64,000 bases of DNA from Benincasa hispida (lineage: Eukaryota; Streptophyta; Magnoliopsida; Cucurbitales; Cucurbitaceae): positions 14,699,182 through 14,763,181 of the forward strand of contig NC_052350.1 of the NCBI RefSeq assembly GCF_009727055.1, written 5' to 3'. The position numbers and the translations under genes are program-made. Below, in pieces: positions 11,472 through 23,870 of this stretch; the stretch's first letter is position 1, and each line of letters starts with the position of its first letter. The notes beneath the pieces are model-generated. The model did no database searches, had not been told where the DNA came from, and worked only from the letters and a program-made list of their open reading frames with translations.

Positions 11472-13353
11472 TAATCAATAGTACGATGATCCTTTACAAA
11501 TTGCTCGTAAGTATAGCTAAGCCAAAATTATCATTTTGCCCCTATAGTTATATCTAACTCCTTAAGTACCACTAATCCCTCTAATGAACAATAGATCATA
11601 GTCCAACTATGAATAAACCCTCTCGAGCCAGGAGAGCGTGCAGCGCCACATTGTTCAACATCCAGAATCAACCCTTAAGGGTGAAGAAACTCCAATTACA
11701 GAGGACCTTTGAGTGGAAGCGGATCGTCCAAACTCCATTGTGAATGAACATATGCGTTTACAGTCATACAGAACAAATTATGCAATAAACTTAAATTACA
11801 GCATGCTTTGAAAGTAAAAATAAAGTATAAGAGTGATTATACCTTTGAAGAACCGTTCTTCAAGTATAATCCCTCGATCATTCACCAATGCGTCGAACAA
11901 CACGAACACAACGAACAACTTGATCTCCTTCGAATAAGTAACAACTCGATCCTCAAAAAAACCGAACACTACCACAAGATTACCTTGGTATTCTCGGTGT
12001 GATAATCCAAGAGTGATGGGCTCTGGCTTATTTTGGTTAGAGGAAAAGTTTAAAGTTTAGAGTTTAGGAGGAAGACAATCGAGTTGAGCACAGCATTGTC
12101 GTGTAGACGACAAAGTCTATCGCATAAACTATACTCGGTCGTTTAGGCTATCTGAAGCTATCATGTGGTAAAACTCTTTTACTCAATTACTAATAATGTC
12201 TATTGTGTGAGATTTTGAAATCAAATTTCATTTTATTTCAAGTTGCCATAAAACTATATAACTACCCACTAAGGGTGGTTATGGAAAAAAAAAAAGAATT
12301 AATTATCATATAATTAATATATTATAAATAAATACAACAACTAACTTACCATATTATATTTATAACCTGTAGTTTTAATATTACGTCAAATGCAATATAT
12401 AAACCATAGTTCTTTTTCTCTATTTTATGGCATTTAATATAAATCATATTTATATTAAATTTAATAACTATGAATCTAATTCATAGAAATTATATTTGAA
12501 TCATATTCAAACATTAGTTCCTCCAATTAAATAATAATGTATCAAATACATTATATCAATTATATTCATATTAATTAAATTTCCTCTTATTAATTTGAAC
12601 ATTTCAAATTAACCCAAAAACTGATTCTCAACTTGAATCCATTGAGCTACCAAGGGGACCTTATGGACTTGTAGCTTGAAGCTCAAACAGTATATGGATA
12701 ACTGACTAAACTCTTTAATCACATTATCCACCATCTGTTAACTGTCGGGCACACCACTAAAGACCGACAGCTGCACTCTTCGCACTATAGATATATTTCT
12801 GTATCCATTGGATATAACCAATCAATAGTACAATGAACCCTCATAAATCGCTCGTAAGTACAATTGGGCCAATTTACCGTTTTGCCTCTATAATTACATC
12901 TAACTCCTTAAGTCCCACTGATTCCTCTGATGAACAATAGATCCTATTCCACTATGACTAAACCTCTCTCAGGCTAAGAGAAGGTGTGGCGTCATATTTT
13001 TCAAGTCCCGAAATCAACCCTTAAGGGAACAATTTATCTACTTACCCCTGCTTCGGGGAAGGAGCGAATTCCATCTTGTGTAGCTGAACTCCCAACTCCC
13101 CAATCAGATGAATCCCCAAAATAGTACGATTGTTGGGTCGATGATCTGGCCACTCTCACCCATACAAATTAAAGGACCGCCTCATAGGTAGAAGTTAACA
13201 ACTTATGGTCATATTACCTATGGTCATCCTAGTGAAATGAAACTCTTAATTATGAATGGCGTTATATAACGAGACTAAACATTTCGAGGTCCGGTCTTAT
13301 ATAAACTTCTTTGTATAGAATATCCCTGTTCGCATGTCTAATGCACGAATGAT
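11472..13353 (-). mobile_element. Copia LTR fragments in reverse orientation
   Basis: Two reversed LTR pieces abut. The segment 11472 to about 11690 and the segment from about 11690 to 13353 both contain the landmarks GCTCGTAAGTA and CTCCTTAAGT. The second also has ACCATCTGTTAACTG, CTAAAGACCGACAGCTGCA and TTATCTACTTACCCCTGC. The reading frame at 11808-12002 is inside LTR sequence and is not a gene. The right-hand boundary runs into copia pol at about 13354, sharing only CAG, so the element is truncated there. Confidence 0.7.
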
Positions 13354-14283
13354 CAGTAGACCCACATCATTCCCAATGAATAGTATATCGTCAGTAGACC
13401 TACATCATTCTTAATGAGTAGTATATCGTCTACATACAACACTAAGAAAGTTACTAAATTGTTGACTATCTTCTTGTAAACACAAGGTTCATCAACGTTT
13501 TGGTTAAAGCCATACGATTTGATCTCAGCATCAAACAGAATATTCCAAGATTGAGAGGCCTGCTTCAACCCATAAATATCGAAGAATGCGAGATGAGCGC
13601 TCCCTTGATTAGAGAACGAGAGTTCGTGCTATTGTTTATCAAATTTTTCATCGCCCAGCTCAAACTGAACAAACCGATTCAATTTGCAAACCTTTTTCTC
13701 TTGACCTTGGGCAATGAATCCTGCTAGTTGCATCATGTAAATGGTTTCCTCAAGATTGCTATTCAGAAAAGCCATCTTGATGTACATTTGTTAGATCTCA
13801 TAATTATAATAAACAACAATGGACAGAAGGATGCAGATCGACTTTAACATGGCAACGGGTGAGAAAGTCTCCTCATAGTCGACTCCCTCCACCTGGGTAT
13901 AACCCTTTGCCACAAGTCGAGCCTTAGAGGTTTGCATCTTCCCATCAGCACCTCGTTTGGGCTTGTAGATCCATTTACAACCTATAGGTCTTACCCCATC
14001 AGGCTGATCTACAAGATCCCATACCAAATTGAAGTACATCGACTCCATCTCGAGATTCATGGCTTTGACCCATTCATCCCGGTCAACATTCTCTATTGCC
14101 TTTTAATAGAACAATAGATCCTCAACGTCGCCATCTGCCACCATAGCTAGGATTTTCGTAAAACCCATATAGCGATCAGGTGGGTTCGTAATCCTCTCAC
14201 TGCATCGAGGTTTTCTCAACTCTTGAGGTGGAACCGACCTACCAGATGAACTCCCATCAACATTTCTTGCTGATGAAGTACGC
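13354..14283 (-). pseudogene. Ty1/copia pol fragment, reverse transcriptase
   Basis: Minus-strand blocks in order: GGSSSGR-type linker and SVPPQELRKPR (about 14240), then [36 protein letters not shown] and SPVAMLKS (13850-13960), then QASQSWNILFDAEIKSYGF, DEPCVYKKI and the catalytic LYVDDILL (13420-13440). Frameshifts and stops separate the blocks at 13570-13790. At the inner end a 38-bp stretch is doubled (13354-13391 and 13392-13429, four differences). Copia RT copies element RNA into DNA; this fragment is dead. Its left end fuses to LTR sequence, and its right end runs into a sequencing adapter at 14284. Confidence 0.85.
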
Positions 14284-14318
14284 TCTCTTATACACATCTA
14301 GATGTGTATAAGAGACAG
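14284..14318. other. Transposase mosaic-end adapter (artefact)
   Basis: TCTCTTATACACATCT (14284-14299) is directly followed by its inverted partner AGATGTGTATAAGAGACAG (14300-14318). The second part is the complete 19-bp Tn5 mosaic end used in Nextera libraries, and the head-to-head pair is the mate-pair circularisation junction, short by three bases on the left. It lies exactly at the join between minus-strand copia pol and plus-strand LTR. That adjacency is therefore probably artificial. Confidence 0.95.
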
Positions 14319-16256
14319 TGTATGTGGTGACATACAAGTGGATCATGTCTTAAGTGATAACCAAAATGGTCTATAGTATATAGATATAAAAGGGAAACCT
14401 TATCCTGGTAACGCTACGGATGCGACCCGCTTTGTGGAATGGTCACAAGTGTTGTGACTTGTCACAGATTGTTTGATCCTGATCATTTGTGTTGGGGACA
14501 TGTGAGCGGGGGCGTCCTATACAAAGAGTTTGTATAATACCTGACCACGAACTGTTAACGTCTGGTTATATAACACCGTTCATGACAGAGACTTCACTTC
14601 ACTAGGATGACCATAGGTAACATGACCTCAATCCTGAGTGAGTTAGGAACTTCTGCCATTGAGGGTGGTCCTTTGATTTGTATGGGTACGAGTGGCCAAG
14701 TCCCCGATTCAAACCTACCATTTTAGGGTTTTGTCTAATTTGGGAGATGGGAACTCATCTACACAAGATGGAATTCACTCCTTCCCTAAAACAGGGGAAA
14801 GTAGATAGATAGCTCCCTTAAAAGCTGATTCCAAGGCTTGAATGATGTGGCGCCACACACCTTCTCTTGGCCCGAGAGGTGTTCACGCATAGTTGGACTA
14901 TGTTATATTGTTCATTAGAGGAATCAGTGGTACTTAAGGAGTGAGATGTAACTAACGGTAAATTGGCCTAGCTATACTTACGAGCATCTATAAAGGGTCA
15001 TCGTACTCATGATTGGTTATATCCCATGGACACAGAAATATATCTGTGGTAAGAAGAGTTCAGCTGTTGGTCTTTAGTGGAATGTCTAATAATTAACGGA
15101 TGGTGGATCTCGTGGCTAAAGAGTTTAGTCAACTATTCACGGACGATTGGAGCTTCGAGCCACAGGTCCATTAGGTCCCCTGGGTAGCTTGGATAAAGTC
15201 GAGAACCAGTGTTTGGGTTAATTTAAAATGTTCAAATTGACAAGAGGAAGTTCAATTATATATGATATAATTTGACTGGTTAATTATATATGATATAATT
15301 GGCTAAATGTATGAGATACATTATTTTGAAGGAAATTAGATATCAATATGATTTATATCAAGTAGAGGAGAAAATACTATAGTAGATATGTGATATCAAA
15401 CAATAGGTTAAAAATATAATATGATTATATTTATTATTAATTAATTGGTTAATTATATGATAATTAAGCTAATTTTTCACGTTCGGACATGGGTTAGTAA
15501 GGCAGCGTCAGTTATTGTAACTGATGAATTAAAATGAAAATGGTTTTCATTTTGAATCGTCCTCCGAAAAGAAATCAAGAGAGAGCGCTGGTGAATCGTA
15601 AACGATTACTTAAGTATCTCAAGACCTATACGATAGTCACTCTCCGCCTTAACGATCGTCCATCTCGCACCTAAATGATCGCACACTAGTTCCTACACGA
15701 TCGGATAGCTCCCTAAACGATCGTAATGTGTACCGAGTTTGTTAAACGATTGTATATCATTTCTAAATGATCATTCAATAAAATCTACACGATCGTGTAG
15801 TTTCTCCTAAACGATAAGCATCGTGCTATACGATAATGCCTTTTTCCCTCCCACTTGCTTATCGCCTACATGATCTAGTCTTCCTCCGTCGTCTACCAAA
15901 TTCACCAAAGAACACGCTTTGGGTTCTCACTCCGAGAATACTCGGGGCTCTTTTCTGGTGGTGTCATCCTTGTTGCGTTCGTGATCTTGCGGTTGTGCGT
16001 GTTGCTGCAGTCAACGCTTCTACTGAGTGTTGGTAGATCACGTGGAGGTTTCCACTGCGTTGAGTTCCGAAGTTTGAAGACTGTCTTCAACTGGTATGGC
16101 AACTCATGCCCTTGTTATTTTGTTGTTCATACATGCCTTTAATTGACTATATGTTTGCATAATTGTGCGTTTGAATGTATATTGTTGTATTTCGGTCACT
16201 GTGAAATTGGAGCGATCCGAACGCGCTCATGGAACTCTTCGGTAAAAGATTGTTCA
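14319..16256 (+). repeat. 5' LTR of the plus-strand copia element (left-truncated)
   Basis: It starts with TGTATGTGGTGACATAC, which in the matched 3' LTR lies about 180 bp inside the LTR, so the first part (TGTTGGGG...) is missing. It ends in GATTGTTCA at 16256, just before the primer-binding site. Inside are the landmarks shared with the other LTRs here, a CGATCG-rich cluster (15600-15835) and a short open frame at 15836-16036 that also recurs in the 3' LTR at 27483. Confidence 0.85.
15600..15835. repeat. Cluster of degenerate AAACGATCGT motifs in the LTR
   Basis: About ten occurrences of AAACGATCGT, CACGATCG, AAATGATC and close variants lie within 240 bp. The core ACGATCGT is its own reverse complement. 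The same cluster recurs in the 3' LTR at 27220-27470, in the minus-strand LTR at 29740-30030 and, less regularly, in the leader at 16590-16990. It may be a protein-binding array controlling LTR transcription, but that is inference. Confidence 0.7.
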
Positions 16257-16258
16257 AT

Positions 16259-16270
16259 TGCTATCAGAGC
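16259..16270 (+). other. Primer-binding site for initiator tRNA-Met
   Basis: TGCTATCAGAGC lies two bases after the LTR end and differs at one base from TGGTATCAGAGC, the usual plant copia site complementary to the 3' end of initiator tRNA-Met. This fixes the LTR end and the element's orientation. Confidence 0.85.
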
Positions 16271-18686
16271 TAGGTTCTGATACTCTTATGTCATATGTTG
16301 CAACGAAATTACATTTACATTCATGGTAGATGCATTTCTACACTATTTAATGGTTAAATTTGTTGTAAATGTACGAGATTAATGGATGTTTTCATGGATG
16401 ATTAGCCTCGATTTAATTTAAATTTTTTTACATTTGCAATTGTTTTTAAAGGCCCCAGTGTTTTTGGGCATTAATAATCGTTATCGAGTCTGTACTCAAA
16501 GTTTGTTTGAAGTTTTAAGTCGTTCGAAGAAGCAGATATGTGCAAGCGTTGTAGTTCTTCGAGGAAGGAGACGATCTAGGGCTGATCACATCGTGCAGAA
16601 GATGTGGTACACGATTGCTATTGATCGCATCGTAAAGATGATAGAGTACACGATCGCTGTTGAACGCATCGGTTAAACGACGGGGTATGCAATCAAGAGT
16701 TGGTCGCATCGGGTTGACGATCAGGTACGCAATCGTAGAGTATCAAGTCGTGTAGATGATGAGATGCTCGCGTATTGTTTAACGCACGTGCGCACTAGAC
16801 GATCGTTTAGATCAACAAGCTTCATCCTTAGGAACTGACTAAACGATCGCTTAGTAACACGAGATAAATCATTTACCTGTTGTCGCGCTAAGCAATCACT
16901 GACGATCAGGCTTCACAGCCTCATCGTCGTCTACGTGATCGTTTAATTATGCTTCTATCGTCTAGTGCGCGCTGAACAACCGTCTACCTACTGCGTTTAC
17001 TACACAATGGAGTCCTCTGGTGGTTCAAGACCCAGTTCGCCTGTGAACCAGTTTTCTCGATGAAAAATGTAATAGATAGGGTTTTTTCGTTCCGATTTTT
17101 GTAAAGGCTCATCCCGGTCGATTAATCCTTTATTTATTACATGCGATGTATGTTTTTTATATGTCATATGGTATGCACATATAGTAAATCATACCTTAGG
17201 TTATGCAATAGTCATGCATCATCTCTTTATTGTAATTGTTATAATTTAGAGAAGCATGATTTAATTATGTAAGAGTATGCTCATACATCATATAATATAA
17301 GAGTTATATTTATGCATGCATAAAATGCATTGACATGCATCATCTTTATATTATAATTGTTATAGTATAAGGGTGAATGATAACATGTTTTCTTCGTTGT
17401 TACGCGACATATATAAAAATTATATATAGTAATGACCGAAAATTGCATGAAGCAGGTTACTTTATAAATGTTATAAACACCTCGTTGTGCGCAATGATTT
17501 TAGTTGTTTCTTTTAAAAAGTTAAAGAGAAACTAGAACTAAAAGAAATAAGAAAGACATGCATGCTCACTTAGGTTTAATTCATGGTTTTAAAGTGTTTA
17601 AAACTTGGATCACATAGACCTAAGATCACGGTTCTAATATGATTAGCAACCCTAAGGCTTTAATCTTTTAATCAGTTTAATAGGATTAAATAATAAAAGG
17701 TTTAACCAGTGTAGCCGCAAAAGTGATATTTCTATACAGGGACCTTTCTGTCGTAGGCGGATTCTGTCTAGGTAGTGGGAGTTAAATTGAGGACGGTAAC
17801 ATAACACCCCTACCCAGATTTGATGCATGCATGCAAGTTAAGGACAGTTCATTAAAGTGTTTAAATGTGACTACTTGAACTTGTTCATATTTCATAGACA
17901 AACGTTGTTTATGAGTAGAGTTTAAAAAGACGACTTAGACTAAAATCAATAGCCAGATTGTCTAGGTTAATGAACCCCTAGGTAGAACATTCAGTGGGAG
18001 GTACTTGGGACATAAGATGCTTTACTTAAACCTTTCACGTTTCTCCTAAATAGTCCACACCGTGAGATCTACCCTTGGCCTCGCGGCACCTTTGGCATGT
18101 CCCCCTAACGGATGGATTTTGGGTAGGTTAATATCAAGGTGGATGGAGAGAGTGTTCATAGTAAGTAGGAGTAGGAAGTGCGATAGCATATCTCTCGGTC
18201 TCCCTCGTTAGGTTGAATAAAGTTACTGCGTATCATCTCGAGGCACCCTGAGAGTGTCCCCCTAAAGGATGGTAGTTTTGCACGTTTTTTTATTTGATCT
18301 TTTGTAAGAGGATAAGGTAACTTAGTCTTTTGTCCTAATCTGCTTCTTGCCTACGGTGGGCTCATTAGGGCGGGACTCTGGCACCGAAAGCGTGGGATTA
18401 CACTTACGTGGAATTGTTAAATTTTAACAGTTCTGGACCAAAAAATGGTGGTTGTTAGGTTCAGTTCCAAGAGTTGGTTCTGCCTAATGGTTGAGAATGT
18501 CTCATCCCAGCGAAGGGAAAACTGATCATCCCACCAATGATGTTTGTCCTGCCTCACTGGGCATCATTACAAAATAGAAGTCTATATCTTAGGGTACTTG
18601 AAACTGTTTTGTAAAACTGATTGGTTTAAAAGTAGTTTAGCAAAATCTAATAAAGTTTTGTTCGCATTTTCAGCAACTCTTTCAAA
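16271..18686 (+). other. Copia leader between PBS and gag
   Basis: An unusually long untranslated leader of about 2.4 kb. The first third repeats CGATCG-type words (16590-16990). The middle (17150-17420) is AT-rich with repeated CATGCATCATCT and TTATAATTGTTATA words. The last third is unremarkable. Open frames at 16434-16676 and elsewhere do not resemble any protein. Confidence 0.6.
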
Positions 18687-19620
18687 ATGGCAACAGCCAC
18701 GTTGGTATTACTAAGCGCCGAAAAACTTACTGGCGATAATTTCACAACATAGAAACACATGATTATGACGATCTTGATCATCGAGGATCTCATGTTCGCT
18801 CTCACGGAGGCTTGTCCTTCTATTCCAATTCCGAATGCCGCTCAAAATGTTCAGGAGGCATACGAGCGATGGACAAGGGTGAATGAGAAGGCCCGAGCCT
18901 ACATCTTGGCAAGTCTTTCTGAAGTCTTGGCCAAGAAACGTGAGCCTATGGTCTGAGCGCGTGAGATCATGGGGTCCTTGTGGGGGATGTTTAGACAACC
19001 ATTTGAACAATTTATGCATGAGACTCTTAAATACATATTCAACTCCAAAATGGAAGAAGGCACCTCTGTTCGTGAACATGTGCTTAACATGATGGTCCAC
19101 TTTAATGTGGCGGAGTTGAATGGGTCTATCATCGATGAGGGCAGCCAGGTTACCATCTTCCTGCATTCTTTGCCGGAGAGCTTCCTGCACTTTGTTAGTA
19201 ATGTGTTTCTTAACAAAGTGAAATATAACCTTACAACTCTCCTCAACGAGTTGCAAACCTACCAATCTTTACTGAAAAGTAAGGAGAGGCAGAAGGGTGA
19301 GGTAAATGTTGCTTCATCCTCCAAGACGTTCCATAGAGGTTCGAATTGAGGAACGAAGTCTGCACCTTCTACTTCTAACTCTGCAAAGGGGAAGAAGAAG
19401 AAGGGTGGTAAGGGAAAAGAGAAGGCACCTGCTAACTCACCGTCTCGCCCCAAGGAGGCGTCCATAGATTGCTAAGGGAAAGTGTTTCCACTGCAACCAA
19501 GATGGACACTGGAAGAGGAACTGTCCTCAGTATCTGAAAGAGAAGAAAGCAGCCGAGGCTAAGGCCAAGACCGATAAAGGTAAATGTGATTTACTTGTTT
19601 TTTAATCTTGTTTAGTGGAG
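18687..19620 (+). pseudogene. Ty1/copia gag with nonsense mutations
   Basis: Starts at ATG 18687 (MATATLVLLSAEKLTGDNF). Gag forms the virus-like particle. Visible blocks are YERWTRVNEKARAYILASLS, EGTSVREHVLNMMVHFNVAE, SLPESFLHFVSN and a zinc knuckle CFHCNQDGHWKRNC (CX2CX4HX4C, 19483-19524). One frame runs from 18687 to about 19465 but is cut by TAG at 18750 (a Trp position), TGA at 18954 and TGA at 19347; a frameshift near 19470 precedes the zinc knuckle. Not functional. Confidence 0.85.
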
Positions 19621-21315
19621 AATGATGATTCTGCCTGGATAATTGATTCGGGTGCCACTAACCATGTTTTTTCTTCTTTTCAGAGGATTAGATCTTGGCG
19701 ACAACTGGAGGCTGGTGAGATGATGATGCGAGTAGGCTCCGGGCACATCGTCTTAGCTCTGGTAGTGGGGGGACTCTAGTTAGCTTTACAGAATGGGTTT
19801 CTTATTTTAAATGATGTATATATTGTTCCCGAACGAAATAGGAACCTCATTTCTGTAAAGTGTTTATTGAGATGTAAATATACTATCTCGTTTAATATGG
19901 ATAAACGTTTATTCATAAAGATGGTGTTTTTGTTTGCTCAGCAAATCTGGAATCGAATTTATATGTGCTAAGGCCGTTAGCCATTAATTCCCTCCAGAAT
20001 ACTGAATTGTTCAAAACTGTTGTAACTCAATCAAAACGTTGACGAATTTCCCCAAAAGAAAATGCCCAACTTTGGCATCTTCGTTTAGGACACATCAATC
20101 TCAATAGAATTGAAAGATTGGTGAAGAATGGACTTCTAAGTGAGTTAGAAGAAAATTCTTTACCAGTGTTCGAATCTTGCTTTGAGGGTAAGATGACTAA
20201 ACGACCTTTTACTAGAAAAGGTTATAGAGCCAAGGAGCCTCTTGAGTTAGTACATTCTGACCTTTGTGGTCCTATGAATGTGCGAGCCCAAGGTGGCTAT
20301 AAGTATTTTATCAGTTTCACTAATGATTACTCTAGGTACGGGTATGTTTATCTTATGTAACAAAAGTCTGAATCCTTTGAAAAGTTTAAAGAGTTCGAGG
20401 CTGAAGTTGAAAACGCATTAGATAGATAGATTAAAACACTTTGATCAGATCGAGGTGGAGAGTTTTTGGACTCGACATTCCAGGACTATTTAATAGAACA
20501 TGGAATTGTTTCTCAACTCTCAGCGTCAGGTACACCTCAATAAAATGGTGTAGCGGAGAAGAGAAGTAAGACCTTATTAGACGGTTCGCTCAATGATAAG
20601 TTACATTTCCTTACCAAACTCATTTTGGGGTTTTGTAATGGAGACCGCGGTATACATACTCAGCTGTGTTCCCTCCAAAAGTGTTGTCAAAACACCTCTG
20701 GAGTTGTGGAATGGGCGTAAATCTAATTTACGTCACTTCCACATTTGGAGTTGCCCTACACATGTGCTTGAGGCTAATCCCAAGAAGTTGGAACCACGGT
20801 CGAGGTTATGTATCTTTGTAGGCTACCCCAAAGGTACACGAGAGGGTTATTTTTATGATCCGACAAAAAATAGGGTGTTTGTTTCAAAAAACACTACTTT
20901 CCTGGAGGAGGATCATATAAGTGAGCACAGTCCACGAAGCAAAGTCGTGTTGTGTGATCTTTCCAATGAAACTACTGAAACTTCAACAAGAGTTGTTGAA
21001 GAGCCTGCTACATTAGCAAGAGTTGTTGATGGGAATTCATCCAGTAGGTCAGTTCCACCTCAAGAGCTGAGGGAACCTCGACGTAGTGGGAGGGTTGCAA
21101 ACCCACCCATTCACTATCTGGGTTTCACTGAAATCCTTGCTATGGTAGCAAATGATGACGTTGAGGATCCGTTGTCTTATAAGAAGGAAATAGAGGATAT
21201 TGACCGGGATGAATGGGTCAAGGCCATGGATTTCGAGATGAAGTCGATGTACTTCAACTCATTATGGGATCTTATAGATCAGCCTGATGGGGTAAGACCT
21301 ATAGGTTGTAAATAG
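19621..21315 (+). pseudogene. Ty1/copia protease and integrase, decayed
   Basis: The protease active site WIIDSGATNHV is at about 19637. The integrase zinc-binding N-terminus is visible (LWHLRLGHI near 20065, then FESCFEGK near 20170, where the first Cys of the usual C..C pair is Phe). The catalytic core shows HSDLCGP, SDRGGEF (20445) and NGVAEKRS (20545), giving the D, D and E residues. The integrase tail has GYPKGTREGYFYDP and VPPQELREPRRSGRV. Stops at 20358 (TAA), 20427 (TAG), 20442 (TGA), 20541 (TAA) and 21313 (TAG), plus frame changes, inactivate it. Several match C-to-T or G-to-A changes. Its order before RT is the defining copia arrangement. Confidence 0.85.
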
Positions 21316-22768
21316 ATCTACAAGCGCAAACGGGGTGCTAATGGGAAGGTACAGACCTTCAAGGCTCGACTTGTGGCAAAGGGTTATACCCAGGTAGAGG
21401 GAGTCGACTATGAGGAAACTTTCTCACCTGTTGCCATATTAAAGTCGATCCACATCCTCCTGTCCATTGCAGCTTATTATAATTATGAGATATGGAAAAT
21501 GGACGTCAAGACGGCTTTTCTTAATGGAAATCTTAAGGAGGCCATTTACATGGTGCAACCTGAGTGATTCATAGCCCAAGGCCAAGAGCAAAAGATTTGC
21601 AAACTGAATCGGTCCATTTATGGACTGAAACAGGCTTCTCGATCTTGGAACATACGGTTTGATACTGCGATCAAGTCGTATGGCTTTGACCAAAACATTG
21701 ATGAACCTTGTGTCTATAAGAAGATCATCAATGCTTCAGTAATATTCTTAGTGTTGTACGTAGACAATATCCTACTCCTTGGGAATAATGTAGGTCTACT
21801 GACTGCAGTTAAAACTAGCTAGCGACCCAATTTCAAGTGAAAGTTTTGGGAGAGGCTCAGTTTGTTCTAGGTATACAGATCTTTCGGGATCGTAAGAATA
21901 AAGTGCTAGTACTGTCTCAGGCATCGTACATTGACAAGATGTTGCTCAAGTACTCTATGTAGGACTCCTAGAGGGGCCTACTATGATTCAGGCATGGACT
22001 CACTTTGTCTAAGGACATGTGTCCTAAGACGTCTCAAGAGGTTGAGGAGATGAGACAGGTCCCATATGCATCTGTCATTGGAAGTTTGATGTACGCGATG
22101 CTCTGTACTCGTCCAGACATCTGCTACATTGTAGGCATAGTCAGTAGGTATCAGTCTAACCCAGGCCAGGGTCACTGGACTGCAGTAAAGAACATCCTCA
22201 AGTATCTTCGGAGAACGAGGGACTACATGCTGTATGGTTTCTGGGATTTGCTCCTTACCAAAAATACCGGATTCCTGAATTTCATACTGATAAGGACTCT
22301 CGCAAGTCCACATCAGGGTCAACCTTATACTTCTTACACTGAGGAGCTGTAGTTGCAAGCACTAAGTAGGGGGTGCCATCACCGACTTCCACTAATAGAG
22401 GGGTGGAGTACGATAGGCGGCTGTAAAATTGCTGAGGGAAGGCCCTCTGCTCAAGAAGTTCTTGAACAGAAACTGGAAGTTGTTCCATATCATGTCTAGG
22501 ATCTATTACCCTATATTGTGATAATAGTGGGCAGCAGTGGCGAACTCTAAGAAGCCGAGGAGTCACAGGCGTGACAAACACATAGAGCGGAAGTAACATT
22601 TAATCCGCGAGATAATGCATCGAGGGGACGTGACCGTCATGAAGATCGCTTCGGAGCACAATGTTGCTTACCCGTTTACAAAGGCTCTCATAACTACAGT
22701 ATTTGAGGGTCATCTACGGAGCATGGGTCTACAGGATCGCTTGCGGCTAGACTAGGGCAAGTAGGAGA
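21316..22768 (+). pseudogene. Ty1/copia reverse transcriptase and RNase H, decayed
   Basis: RT blocks: [20 protein letters not shown] (by residue type, 21370-21425), [13 protein letters not shown] (21497), SIYGLKQASRSWN and LYVDNILLL near 21755, where the catalytic YVDD is YVDN. A stop TAG at about 21960 follows KYSM. The connection and RNase H region shows PYASVIGSLMYAMLCTRPDI and GHWTAVKNILKYLRRTRDYM (22165-22230). Beyond 22350 the frame dissolves, ending near TKALITT and FEGHLRSMG (about 22680-22720). A polypurine-like GGGCAAGTAGGAGA follows at 22754. Inactive. Confidence 0.85.
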
Positions 22769-22839
22769 TTTTCTTGTACTGGGATTTTATGCCCTAGTTT
22801 ATTGTTTTATACTAGTTTATTGTACACCCCATTTCGCTT

Positions 22840-22856
22840 TAGGACAAGTGGAAGAT
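22840..22856 (+). other. Polypurine tract before the 3' LTR
   Basis: GGACAAGTGGAAGAT immediately precedes TGTTGGGG, the LTR start at 22857. Purine-rich AAGTGGGAGAT at this position is normal in copia elements and primes plus-strand DNA synthesis. It marks the 3' LTR boundary. Confidence 0.75.
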
Positions 22857-23599
22857 TGTTGGGGTTGATGCCCAAAAGTCTCGTGTCCTGTAGTTTGTAA
22901 ACAGTTTGTAAGAATGCTTGTGTTGTTAATATATGATATTTACTTCACATCTTGTATTTTTGCTCAGTTGCTTGTTTTATTTGCTTTACCACAAACCAAT
23001 AAACATAAAATCCCTGGTTATCTGTGTTACACCCCGCTTCAGATTACCCTCTTAACCTGGATGGAATGGTGATTGCAGCAGTTACCAACCCTTTTGTTGG
23101 CGGTTACAACCTATCTAACCTATTAAATTTATCTCAAACCCTGAATATGTACATTTTATCAATATACTGAATAAATTAACTCAGAACTTAACAAATTTAC
23201 GTCACAAGGATTTATAGCATTTCATACATGAATATTACAACTTAATGAGCCCCATCTACGATACTAGTCCCTATCTGACAGACACATGTGTACTAACTAA
23301 TACAGGTCTTCAATTAAGCTTCCTTCAACCTGACTCTTTAAGTGGCAGAACAGCAGCAAAGAAGTCTTTTGGGAACTGACCGCTACTTTAAAGGAAAACA
23401 TTTGAAAACATGAGCTAGAAGCCCAGTGAGTGACTAACATTTAAAGTATAACGTTCATACATAAATTTCATATTAAAACTGAAAGCTTTAACTTAAAACC
23501 TAAACTTGGCAACTATTATTTATGCCATCATCAACATCATATAGCACTATTTTCTTTCATTCATGTGATTCTAGATTAAGTACTGTCATACCTTAGGTA

Positions 23600-23870
23600 C
23601 TACTGCTCAGATACCTTCTCCGTGCTTCAGTATCGAGCTATTCAAATTTTAAGACTAAGCTTCAGTATCTTCTCCATGTACTTTAGTACTGAGCTATTTA
23701 AATTCTCAGACTGAGCTTCAGTACCTTCTCTGTGTACTTCAGTACTGAGCAATTAAATTTCTAATACTGAGCTTCAGTAACTTCTCCGTGTACTTCAGTA
23801 CTGAGCTATTCAATTTCTAAGACTGAGCTTCAGTACCTTCTCCGTGTACTTCAGTATTGAGCTACTCATA
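23600..23870. repeat. 56-bp tandem repeat inside gypsy LTR
   Basis: About five units built on GAGCTATTCAATTTCTAAGA and CTGAGCTTCAGTACCTTCTC and CGTGTACTTCAGTACT. Units differ by a few bases each. Confidence 0.85.

Noticed and set aside
15836..16102. Short open frames recurring in both copia LTRs (also 27483-27770)
   Set aside because: Shared because the LTRs are copies of each other; no start context or protein family recognised.
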